DNA of 5,546 nt from Nitrospiria bacterium (GTDB taxonomy: Bacteria; Nitrospirota; CAKKRA01; 9FT-COMBO-42-15), in NCBI GenBank assembly GCA_919903585.1, contig CAKKST010000220.1, forward strand, positions 494 through 6,039, written 5' to 3'. The position numbers and the translations under genes are program-made. Below, piece by piece: positions 1 to 5,265 of this stretch (positions are counted from its first letter, which is position 1; every line of letters begins with the position of its first letter). The notes beneath the pieces are model-generated. The model ran no database searches, was not told the origin of the DNA, and was given only the letters and a program-made list of their open reading frames with translations.

Positions 1-558
1 TTGATAGATTGTGCGGGCTGTGGAAAGAAGTTCTTCTATCTTTTGATTTGGGACAAAAAGGACACCGTCGTCATCAGCAAAGACAATATCATCTTTTGTT
101 ACCTCAAAATTACCAAAGCCTGCTGACTTAAGTGCATCGGGATGACGTTCATCAAGCCTCTGCGGCCCAGAAGGGCATGTGCCATAGCTGAAGATAGGAA
201 AGCCAATCTGTATAAGTTCTGCTGTATCACGATGACAGCCCCAGACTATTATTCCAGCAAGTCCACACGCCTTAGCTTCCAAAGTTGATAAATCACCAAT
301 GCAGCCTTCATCTGTTCTCCCACCATTATCAATAATAAGGATATCGCCATCTTTAGCATTGCCCATCGCCTCAAGGATAATATCCACACTCCCATAGTGC
401 CGCACAGGTAAAACTCGTCCTGCAATTCGGCTTCCGGTTATCAATGGTCGGATGTTAGGTGGAGCGATGCGAATGGGTAGTTTCAATCGCAGACAGGCAT
501 CGGCAATAAGGGGGGTAGAGAGTTTGGAGAAGGTATCATTTAGATTTCGGTTGTTCAT
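1..558 (-). CDS. RraA-family protein (RraA / HMG aldolase fold), 3' end off the window
   Basis: The frame starts at ATG 558-556 and stays open for 186 codons to base 1, so the C-terminus is missing; family members usually have about 210-230 residues. An AAGGAG SD lies about 8 nt upstream and fixes the start. The RraA signature is clear: a glycine-rich loop GGRTDEGCIGDL (79-90), then EAKACGLAGIIV (94-105), then the Arg-Asp pair of the active site at R110-D111, and VTKDDIVFADDDGVLFVP (153-170) near the C-terminus. The family includes the E. coli RNase E inhibitor RraA and class II 4-hydroxy-4-methyl-2-oxoglutarate/oxaloacetate aldolases, which bind Mg2+ near the Arg-Asp pair. An oddity is W106 where most relatives have Asp in the DGxxRD motif. 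A specific substrate cannot be assigned. It lies 80 bp downstream of the HD gene on the same strand, so co-transcription is possible. The old label 'demethylmenaquinone methyltransferase' for this family should be avoided. Confidence 0.88.
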   Translation of the reverse strand, partial: MNNRNLNDTFSKLSTPLIADACLRLKLPIRIAPPNIRPLITGSRIAGRVLPVRHYGSVDIILEAMGNAKDGDILIIDNGGRTDEGCIGDLSTLEAKACGLAGIIVWGCHRDTAELIQIGFPIFSYGTCPSGPQRLDERHPDALKSAGFGNFEVTKDDIVFADDDGVLFVPNQKIEELLSTARTIYQ

Positions 559-638
559 GGCAAGCTCTCCTTACCTAAATATCAAAGGCGATTTTTTGTT
601 TAATAAGGATTGATAAATCGCATACCCTTAATTTTAGT

Positions 639-1232
639 CTAATCACTTTTACGCTTCTTGCCTTTTGAAGCATTAACCCACCAGTCGCTTTTGTCCTGAA
701 ACCACCACAGGGACGAGTCTGTTTTGAGGATTGTTTTGGACAATTTCCGCGCTACATCAGTTTTGAGCCGCTTTACTGCAAACTCAAGCCATTCGTCAGC
801 ATATTTGTTGCCGAGGTCTTTGTATTCTTTCAGGGCGAGGATCATCTCAAGCTGGTCAGCGTCATGGGCCAATTTTGCTTCAAGGCTCTTTCCATCTGAA
901 TATTCAAGGATAAGTTCTTTTATTTCGGCTCCAAAGGGGAGGGTCTCTGCAAGGTCGTTAACAGCCTTTGTCTCGTCAGCTTCTACATATTTTTTATTCA
1001 CATAGTTGAGGTCTCCTGTCCTCGCCTCCGGCAGATCATGAAACAGACACATCTTGATGACCTTATCTGTATCTGCCTTTTTTGTCATATGTCCGAGTGT
1101 ATAGCCGATATAAACAGTTCTGAAAATATGCTCTGCAACAGACTCTGCGCCTGAACCGAGGAACTGAAAGCCTGTCCGCGGCGTCCGCTTTAGCATCCCT
1201 GCCTCAAATAAAAAATTTGCAATTCTTTTCAT
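639..1232 (-). CDS. HD-domain 5'-deoxynucleotidase-like phosphohydrolase (HDDC2/YfbR type)
   Basis: A 197-residue protein, the usual size for the YfbR/HDDC2 group, which removes phosphate from (deoxy)nucleoside 5'-monophosphates in the cytoplasm. The metal-binding HD residues are all present: H35 in ESVAEH, H65-D66 in FHDLPEA with E69 as the HDxxE acid, and D126 in HDADQLE. The early RTGF (R19-F22) also matches the family substrate-side motif. The sequence HDLPEARTGDLNYVNKKY (65-82) is typical of the bacterial HDDC2-like branch. The C-terminus has two Trp pairs (SSLWWF, DWWV) followed by a Lys/Arg-rich end; this tail lies beyond the HD core and its role is unknown. The ATG is preceded by GGAG 5 nt upstream. 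A good promoter lies at 1260-1288. The fold and metal site are secure; the exact nucleotide substrate is inferred from the family. Confidence 0.9.
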   Translation of the reverse strand: MKRIANFLFEAGMLKRTPRTGFQFLGSGAESVAEHIFRTVYIGYTLGHMTKKADTDKVIKMCLFHDLPEARTGDLNYVNKKYVEADETKAVNDLAETLPFGAEIKELILEYSDGKSLEAKLAHDADQLEMILALKEYKDLGNKYADEWLEFAVKRLKTDVARKLSKTILKTDSSLWWFQDKSDWWVNASKGKKRKSD

Positions 1233-1259
1233 ATAGACTCCATCGGATTTTTAATAAGA

Positions 1260-1288
1260 AAAATAGAGGGTTTTTGAATAGAAGTCAA
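1260..1288 (-). promoter_or_regulatory. Sigma70-like promoter for the HD-domain gene
   Basis: Reading the minus strand, TTGACT (1288-1283) and TATTTT (1265-1260) are separated by exactly 17 bp. The predicted start of transcription is near 1253, about 20 nt before the ATG at 1232. It may also serve the RraA-family gene downstream, since no convincing terminator separates the two. Confidence 0.5.
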
Positions 1289-1322
1289 GTAAAAATGGCC
1301 ATCTATTTTTGTAATAAATTAG

Positions 1323-1351
1323 TTTACAGATTTGATGAAAAGGTTTATATT
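1323..1351 (+). promoter_or_regulatory. Sigma70-like promoter for the yqgE-like gene
   Basis: TTTACA (1323-1328) and TATATT (1346-1351) are 17 bp apart on the plus strand. Transcription would start near 1358, giving a leader of about 53 nt before ATG 1411. The leader carries GGAGG at 1392-1396. The promoter is divergent from that of the HD gene, and the two -35 boxes are 34 bp apart. Confidence 0.5.
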
Positions 1352-1410
1352 TTACGGAGCAAGGGTTTTTACGGGTGCGGAAATCTATCATGGAGGTAAG
1401 CAGATAATCT

Positions 1411-2133
1411 ATGAGCTTCCATCGGTCTATTCCTGCAAGTTTAGGATATGCAGGTACTATTACCATTGTTGTCCTCTTGACGATATTCTTTGTGATGCAA
1501 AGCTACTCGTTAACCGGGTCACCTGCTTCTTCTGGTCACCCTCCATTCCTTGATAACAGGCTGCCAGGCAATATTTCCTCAGATAGCCTTTGGTTCAATG
1601 CTAAGCTATCAAAAGGTAAATTTCTTGTTGCAAGCCGAAGGCTTTTAGCCCCTTTTTTTAAGGAGACTGTTATCCTCCTGCTTAAGTACGACCATGGCGG
1701 AGCGATGGGTTTAATCATTAACAAGCCGACTGAGGTTAAGCTCTCGGCAGTGTTTCCGGAAATCAATGGGCTGCAGAAGAGGGCAGATACTGTTTTTCTC
1801 GGCGGACCTGTTGCAAGAAATCAGATGTTAATGCTCATACAATCAGGCAATATGCCTGATGAGTCTTCTAATGTATTTCATAATATATATGTCAGTTCAA
1901 GCATGGCTGCGCTTAAGCGCATGGCTGGCGACAGCAAAAAAGGCGATGAATTTCGTTTATATAACGGCTATTCAGGCTGGGCGCTTGGCCAGCTTGAACT
2001 GGAAATATCAAGAGGCGACTGGCATATCATTAATGCTGATGCAGAGAGCATTTTTAAAAAAGATCCTTCAGCTATCTGGCCGGATCTTCTCCTCCGCAGC
2101 TCAGAAATTCAGGTAAGATTTTTTGAAAAATGA
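1411..2133 (+). CDS. yqgE: YqgE/AlgH (UPF0301) family protein with N-terminal membrane anchor
   Basis: A 240-residue protein whose residues 65-240 match the YqgE/AlgH family: GKFLVASRRL (69-78), DHGGAMGLIINKPT (94-107), LGGPV (130-134) and GYSGWALGQLE starting at G186. Ordinary YqgE proteins have about 185 residues and begin near the GKFLVAS block. Here about 60 residues precede it: a short positively charged start, a hydrophobic helix at roughly 14-30 (TITIVVLLTIFFVM), then a Ser/Pro/Gly-rich linker. No lipobox Cys is seen. This suggests either a membrane-anchored protein with its domain outside the cytoplasm or an uncleaved signal anchor. An in-frame TAA at 1405-1407 makes ATG 1411 the earliest possible start. 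The GGAGG at 1392-1396 is 14 nt away, a long spacing, so initiation may be weak. The biochemical function of YqgE is not established; in Pseudomonas, AlgH has been linked to alginate regulation. Confidence 0.88.
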   Translation: MSFHRSIPASLGYAGTITIVVLLTIFFVMQSYSLTGSPASSGHPPFLDNRLPGNISSDSLWFNAKLSKGKFLVASRRLLAPFFKETVILLLKYDHGGAMGLIINKPTEVKLSAVFPEINGLQKRADTVFLGGPVARNQMLMLIQSGNMPDESSNVFHNIYVSSSMAALKRMAGDSKKGDEFRLYNGYSGWALGQLELEISRGDWHIINADAESIFKKDPSAIWPDLLLRSSEIQVRFFEK

Positions 2134-2167
2134 AAAGCGGGAAGGTTTACCTTGGGACATAACCGCA

Positions 2168-2314
2168 TCATCCTTTACCTCCTTCTGCAGCCTTAAGATT
2201 TGCCAGTATCCGCTTTAAATATCTTTCAAACTCATCAATCTCCCTGCTTGTAAAACCAAGGAGAAACTCTGGATTAGATGAGGGGCTTTTTATCTTGATT
2301 TCAACAGTTCTGCC
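2168..2314 (-). pseudogene. Start-less 48-codon fragment, resembles C-terminus of a MarR-like regulator
   Basis: On the minus strand an open frame runs from just after a TAA (2317-2315) to TGA at 2170-2168, with no ATG, GTG or TTG. It overlaps the last codons of the LysR gene in another frame. Its sequence looks like genuine protein: VEIKIKSPSSNPEFLLGFT, then SREIDEFERYLKRILANL, then a polar KAAEGGKG end. A loop followed by an amphipathic helix ending in ILANL resembles the final dimerisation helix of MarR-family proteins, but this is recognition by eye only. It is best read as a decayed gene end left where the LysR gene was inserted or joined. It could be a chance frame. Confidence 0.35.
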
Positions 2315-3180
2315 TTAATCTGCATTATCATTTCATTATTTCTGTCAATTTTTCTATAAACAAGAAATATCTCGTTTTTTATTGGCGTTCCACCTTTCCA
2401 CAGCAGCTTTATTTTATTTTTATTTAATTCTTCAATGCATAAATAGTCAGGAAGCAGACTGATGCCAAACCCTAACTCAACAGCTTTCTTTATTGAATGC
2501 AGATTTGGAATCACCATTGCCGGCTGAATATTAGGTCTCTTCTTAAAATTTTCCAACCAAAAGCGTCTGATAATCGGCAAATTGGCGCTGTAGGTAATCC
2601 ATTTTTGATTTGAAAGCCAATGTTCAAATAGATTATTTTGCTCTTCTCTTTTACTCTTTTTAAAATTTGGCAGAGAAATATCCGCTGCACCCACTAACAA
2701 GAAACGCTCATCTGCTAATTTTGCAAACTCAAAATCTTTTTTGCCAGGCTTTTGCGTTGCAATCACAATATCTAAATCGCCTTTTTCTAATTTTTCAATT
2801 AATTTGGCGGTTATATCAAACTGGAACCAAAACCTGCAAATAGAATTTTTTAATTTATGTAGTGCAATTTGATGAAAATACTCCAAGGGGGTTCCAATGC
2901 GTATGAGCGGTAGTTCCTTGCTAATCCTTTTGAATTTCTGCTCAACCCTTTCAAGCCCCTCAATAGCCCCGATTAATTGGCTGTAAAGCTCTTTACCATA
3001 CTCGGTAGGCACCATCTTTCTGGGTGTGCGAATGAATAGCTTGTGACCCATTAATGTTTCCAATGCAGAAAGATGCTGGCTAACGCCTGGCTGGGTCATA
3101 TATATCGCTTCAGCAGCGCCAGTTATTGTTCCAATCTGATAAATAGCCACGAAGCTGCGATACCATTCTAAATTAACCAT
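2290..3180 (-). CDS. LysR-type transcriptional regulator, divergent to the propeller/Hsp31 gene
   Basis: At 296 residues this is full length for the family. The N-terminal winged helix-turn-helix is clear: FVAIYQIGTITGAAEAIYMT (10-29), QPGVSQHLSALE (30-41) as recognition helix, and GHKLFIRTPRKMVPTEYG (45-62) as wing. A linker helix (about 63-90) leads to the effector-binding domain, with PLIRIGTPLEYF near 91-102 and a late GFGISLLPDYL segment typical of LysR C-terminal domains. The inducer cannot be read from sequence. No clear SD precedes ATG 3180; the nearest AGG lies over 15 nt upstream, so translation may be low, as is common for regulators. The gene diverges from the fusion gene across a control region with overlapping promoters (3215-3247), so it probably regulates that gene and itself. 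RTPRKMVPTE and the LEWYRSF opening recall a LysR subgroup frequent in Bacteroidota. Confidence 0.93.
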   Translation of the reverse strand: MVNLEWYRSFVAIYQIGTITGAAEAIYMTQPGVSQHLSALETLMGHKLFIRTPRKMVPTEYGKELYSQLIGAIEGLERVEQKFKRISKELPLIRIGTPLEYFHQIALHKLKNSICRFWFQFDITAKLIEKLEKGDLDIVIATQKPGKKDFEFAKLADERFLLVGAADISLPNFKKSKREEQNNLFEHWLSNQKWITYSANLPIIRRFWLENFKKRPNIQPAMVIPNLHSIKKAVELGFGISLLPDYLCIEELNKNKIKLLWKGGTPIKNEIFLVYRKIDRNNEMIMQIKAELLKSR

Positions 3181-3214
3181 AAAAATATTTATAGATATAC
3201 CTAAATTATATTAT

Positions 3215-3243
3215 TTGAATTATAGAAAATTCTAAGTTATATT
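3215..3243 (+). promoter_or_regulatory. Promoter for the propeller/Hsp31 fusion gene
   Basis: TTGAAT (3215-3220) and TATATT (3238-3243) are separated by 17 bp. The predicted transcription start is near 3250, giving a leader of about 120 nt before ATG 3370. The spacer holds the dyad TAGAA-AA-TTCTA (3223-3234). The -35 box overlaps the -10 box of the opposite lysR promoter. Confidence 0.5.
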
Positions 3244-3247
3244 GCAA
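3219..3247 (-). promoter_or_regulatory. Promoter for the LysR gene
   Basis: Reading the minus strand, TTGCAA (3247-3242) and a perfect TATAAT (3224-3219) are 17 bp apart. The transcript would start near 3212, about 32 nt before the lysR ATG. The element lies almost entirely inside the plus-strand promoter, so polymerase probably cannot occupy both at once. Confidence 0.5.
3223..3234. promoter_or_regulatory. Dyad TAGAA-AA-TTCTA, candidate operator in both promoter spacers
   Basis: Five-base arms at 3223-3227 and 3230-3234 are perfect inverted copies around AA. The dyad has the form TA-N8-TA and lies between the -35 and -10 boxes of both divergent promoters, where a bound regulator would affect both. 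LysR sites are often short interrupted dyads of the T-N11-A kind; this one is shorter, so assignment to the LysR protein is inferred. Confidence 0.35.
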
Positions 3248-3275
3248 TAAAAAAAATGAAAGGAGGGAGGCTGAC

Positions 3276-3359
3276 ATGATTTAACACATTCTTACTTTTG
3301 CAGTGCTGAAAGATATTGGTAAAAAAATAACTAAACGGATGATTAGTGAATACAGATAA
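3276..3359 (+). pseudogene. Small interrupted reading frame with strong SD, possible MoaD-like 5' remnant
   Basis: A strong SD (AGGAGGGAGG, 3261-3270) sits 5 nt before ATG 3276, but the frame reads ATG ATT TAA and stops after two codons. Past that TAA the same frame stays open for 24 codons, HILTFAVLKDIGKKITK and a short end, to TAA 3357-3359, which abuts the SD of the fusion gene. Read as MI(x)HILTFAVLKDI, it resembles the start of small MoaD/ThiS-type sulfur carriers; this is a judgement by eye on a short stretch. A second tiny ORF, ATG 3256 to TGA 3279 (seven residues, MKGGRLT), overlaps the ATG. Options are a decayed gene start, or a leader whose start-stop element tunes translation of the gene downstream. 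Confidence 0.35.
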
Positions 3360-3369
3360 GGAGGATAAA

Positions 3370-5052
3370 ATGGTATCAAAAACTACTTTTAAAGGATTAT
3401 TGACAATAATAGTATTATTATTTGCTGCTACAAATTATACTTGGGCACAAGAAATACCAGATGTAACGTACACGCTGCGTGGTGAAAATGTCTATCCTGA
3501 AGGTATTGCTTATGATTCAAAAACCGAATCGTTGTTTGTAGGTAGTTTTTATAAAGGCGAAATTCAACATATACAAAAAGGGAATGTTACTGTTTTTGTC
3601 CCTGCTGGACAGGATGAGCTTCATTCAGTAGTTGGTCTGTTCGCAGATGCTAAAAGACGGCGTCTATGGGTATGTAATTCAGAGGCAGGGGCAAGTCAAC
3701 GCGCCACACCTGAGTCAATAGGCAAGGCAAGCGTTCATATTTACAATTTGGATAGTAAGGCACTGCTGAAGAGAATTGCATTTACTCAACAATCGGGCCA
3801 TTTCTGCAATGATATTGCTCTGGATGCAAATGGCAATGCTTATATCACGGATTCTTTCAGTCCTATCATTTGGAAAGTGGGTAGCACAGATTTTGTTTTA
3901 AGTGAATTTGTAAATGATGACAAATTTCGTGGTGAGGGATTCAATTTGAACGGGATTCGCATTACACCGGATGGAAAGTATTTAATTACTGTCAAAATGA
4001 ATTCTGGCCAGTTGTTCCGAATCTCACTAAAAGACAGATCAGTGATAGAAATAAAACTAAATCGGCCGATTGATGCCGGAGATGGTATGATTTTTTCTGG
4101 CAAGCGCGAATTACTTGTGGTAGAGGGGTTTGGCGCCAAAGAACCAGGAATCGCAACCCTTATATTCTCAAAAGATTATAGCTCAGCCACTATTTCCAAG
4201 AAACTTCAATCACCAAAAATAAAGGTGCCGACCACTATAACGATTGCAGATGGGAGGCTGTTTGTAGTCAACAGCCAATTTAATCACCTTTTTAAGCCAG
4301 AAGAATCAGGTCCGCCTGAACCATCATTCAGTATAGTGGGGTTTGACCTTAAACGATTAAAACAACAAGGAGGTGTAACAATGAAAAAGGTATTATTCGT
4401 TGTAACAAACCATGACAAATTAGGCAATACCGGGAAACAGACAGGTTTTTACCTGCCGGAAGTTTCCCATCCACATAAGGTATTGACCGAGAAAGGATTT
4501 GAGATTGATTTTGTGAGCCCGAAGGGCGGCAAGGCTCCAATGGATGGGGTTGACCTCAATGACCCAATCAACAAATCCTTTCTTAACAACAAGAGTTATG
4601 TTGCCAAAGTGGAAAACACACTTGCTCCGAATCAGGTGAACCCTGCCGACTATGCGGCAATCTTTTATGCAGGCGGACACGGTACAATGTGGGATTTTCC
4701 GGATAATGAGAAGATTGCAAAAATCGCATCTGCTGTTTACGAGAATGGCGGGGTGGTAGCAGCCGTTTGCCATGGACCTGCAGGATTGGTAAATATCAAA
4801 CTGTCCAACGGTAAATATTTGGTGGATGGCAAAACAGTATCTTCCTTTACAAATGAAGAAGAAAAGGCCGTAGGACTTGCCAATGTAGTTCCGTTCCTGC
4901 TTGAGTCCATGCTGATTGAACGAGGGGCAAGGCATACAAAAGCTCCACTCTGGCAGTCGCATGTTGAGGTAAGCGAAAGGCTTGTTACAGGTCAAAACCC
5001 TGCCTCTGCTGAGCAAGTAGGAAAGGCGATGGTCAAATTGCTTTCAAAATAG
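3370..5052 (+). CDS. Secreted SMP-30-like beta-propeller fused to Hsp31/DJ-1 family domain
   Basis: A 560-residue protein from ATG 3370, chosen because AAGGAGG (3358-3364) is 5 nt upstream; an in-frame GTG at 3346 lacks an SD and would spoil the signal peptide. Residues 1-26 are a Sec signal peptide: K4/K8, a hydrophobic core LLTIIVLLFAAT, likely cleavage TWA-Q27. Residues about 30-335 form an SMP-30/gluconolactonase-like six-bladed propeller. The four metal ligands of that family appear in order: E44 (YPEGIAYD), N147 (CNDIALD), N194 (LNGIRITPDG) and D238 (GDGMIF), suggesting a divalent-metal lactonase or related hydrolase. Residues 338-560 are an Hsp31-like DJ-1/PfpI domain with E364 (LPEVSHP), the nucleophile elbow AVCHGPAGL (C467-H468) and FTNEEE (493-498) supplying the acid. 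That family includes glutathione-independent glyoxalases and chaperones. The two domains are normally separate proteins. An SD and ATG at the junction may allow separate Hsp31 synthesis. A terminator follows at 5070. Confidence 0.88.
   Translation: MVSKTTFKGLLTIIVLLFAATNYTWAQEIPDVTYTLRGENVYPEGIAYDSKTESLFVGSFYKGEIQHIQKGNVTVFVPAGQDELHSVVGLFADAKRRRLWVCNSEAGASQRATPESIGKASVHIYNLDSKALLKRIAFTQQSGHFCNDIALDANGNAYITDSFSPIIWKVGSTDFVLSEFVNDDKFRGEGFNLNGIRITPDGKYLITVKMNSGQLFRISLKDRSVIEIKLNRPIDAGDGMIFSGKRELLVVEGFGAKEPGIATLIFSKDYSSATISKKLQSPKIKVPTTITIADGRLFVVNSQFNHLFKPEESGPPEPSFSIVGFDLKRLKQQGGVTMKKVLFVVTNHDKLGNTGKQTGFYLPEVSHPHKVLTEKGFEIDFVSPKGGKAPMDGVDLNDPINKSFLNNKSYVAKVENTLAPNQVNPADYAAIFYAGGHGTMWDFPDNEKIAKIASAVYENGGVVAAVCHGPAGLVNIKLSNGKYLVDGKTVSSFTNEEEKAVGLANVVPFLLESMLIERGARHTKAPLWQSHVEVSERLVTGQNPASAEQVGKAMVKLLSK
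4367..4383 (+). promoter_or_regulatory. Internal Shine-Dalgarno and ATG at the domain junction
   Basis: AAGGAGGTG (4367-4375) is a near-perfect match to the 16S rRNA anti-SD and lies 7 nt before ATG 4381, which opens the Hsp31 domain with the typical MKKVLFVVT. In the fusion frame the SD is read as QGGV, so the ribosome site sits inside coding sequence. A TAA at 4358-4360 in the +1 frame is placed where a stop codon of a separate propeller gene would be expected. Confidence 0.7.
4381..5052 (+). CDS. Possible separate Hsp31/DJ-1 family protein from the internal start
   Basis: Initiation at ATG 4381 would give a 223-residue cytoplasmic protein, the normal length for Hsp31-like 'type 1 glutamine amidotransferase-domain' proteins. 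Numbering from this start, the catalytic residues are E27, C130 and H131 with FTNEEE at 156-161; yeast Hsp31 has E30, C138 and H139, so spacing agrees well. GGHG with H100 follows the usual turn near the active site. The product would lack a signal peptide and stay in the cytosol, where Hsp31 proteins handle methylglyoxal or protein damage. Whether it is made alongside the 560-residue fusion cannot be decided from sequence; the SD strength argues that it is. Confidence 0.6.
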   Translation: MKKVLFVVTNHDKLGNTGKQTGFYLPEVSHPHKVLTEKGFEIDFVSPKGGKAPMDGVDLNDPINKSFLNNKSYVAKVENTLAPNQVNPADYAAIFYAGGHGTMWDFPDNEKIAKIASAVYENGGVVAAVCHGPAGLVNIKLSNGKYLVDGKTVSSFTNEEEKAVGLANVVPFLLESMLIERGARHTKAPLWQSHVEVSERLVTGQNPASAEQVGKAMVKLLSK

Positions 5053-5069
5053 GCTTTTACATGCATTGG

Positions 5070-5102
5070 GCGCATAGCCTCAATTAGAGGCTATGCGCTT
5101 TT
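5070..5102 (+). terminator. Intrinsic terminator after the fusion gene
   Basis: A perfect 12-bp stem, GCGCATAGCCTC (5070-5081) with GAGGCTATGCGC (5087-5098), closes an AATTA loop and is followed by TTTT. It begins 17 nt after the stop codon. The minus strand has no T-run after the stem, so it acts mainly on the plus strand. Confidence 0.88.
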
Positions 5103-5192
5103 AAACTCCTTTAACTCTCTGTCAATAAAGCAACTGATAATAGCTCTGTATATCTGTTCTGAGTTCCATTTTGACTCCTTTATTTGCAATCC
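5091..5192 (-). pseudogene. Short open fragment, possible frameshifted small gene
   Basis: On the minus strand a frame between TAA (5195-5193) and TAG (5093-5091, inside the terminator stem) reads LQIKESKWNSEQIYRAI and continues as ISCFIDRELKEFKSA, a plausible helical protein segment. Its only start, TTG 5189, has AAGGA directly against it, too close to work. A different frame starts with ATG 5169, has a good SD (AAAGGAG, 5 nt spacing), but ends after 15 residues (MELRTDIQSYYQLLY) at 5122. One frame has the ribosome site and the other the longer protein, which suggests a gene broken by a one-base shift, or a chance pattern. The family is not recognised. Confidence 0.25.
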
Positions 5193-5265
5193 TTAATAAC
5201 TACTAAATACTATTTAAAAGCAGGATGCATGAAGCTCAATAAATATTTTATCCTCCATGCTGTTT

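Larger units (their letters stand above)
3201..3243. repeat. Direct repeat pair CTAA(A/G)TTATATT, candidate LysR sites
   Basis: CTAAATTATATT at 3201-3212 recurs as CTAAGTTATATT at 3232-3243, 11 of 12 bases identical, with starts 31 bp apart, close to three helical turns. The second copy covers the -10 box of the plus-strand promoter. LysR proteins commonly bind two or more sites on one DNA face, so this pair is a candidate operator. The region is very AT-rich, which raises the chance of coincidental similarity. Confidence 0.4.

Noticed and set aside
588..621. Inverted repeat GCGATTT/AAATCGC between the HD and RraA genes
   Set aside because: A 7-bp AT-rich stem with a 20-nt loop and no T-run after it on the minus strand; too weak to call a terminator.
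724..1005. Plus-strand open frame of 93 codons within the HD-domain gene
   Set aside because: Serine/arginine-rich translation typical of an antisense shadow; the minus-strand HD motifs are unmistakable.
2136..2167. Possible minus-strand terminator (GCGG...CCGC with inner AAGG-TAAA-CCTT, then TTTT)
   Set aside because: Only 4-bp paired blocks with an asymmetric internal loop; suggestive position after the LysR gene but not stable enough to annotate.
2286..2320. Frameshift fusing the LysR protein to the 48-codon tail
   Set aside because: The LysR protein is already full length at 296 residues, and no slippery sequence lies before its stop; the A-run comes after the stop codon.
3346..3369. 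GTG 3346 as the start of the fusion gene
   Set aside because: It lacks an SD and would put eight acidic/polar residues before the signal peptide; ATG 3370 has AAGGAGG at ideal spacing.
3840..4139. Minus-strand open frame of 99 codons within the propeller
   Set aside because: Antisense to propeller blades with intact metal ligands and no supporting signal.
4420..5016. Long open frame of 198 codons on the minus strand opposite the Hsp31 domain
   Set aside because: It is antisense to a strongly conserved catalytic domain, its composition is unlike a normal protein (many Cys, His and Ile clusters), and no SD or domain is visible.
5214..5258. Minus-strand ORF of 14 residues, MEDKIFIELHASCF
   Set aside because: No SD upstream and it lies just beyond the terminator of the mini-protein gene; likely chance.
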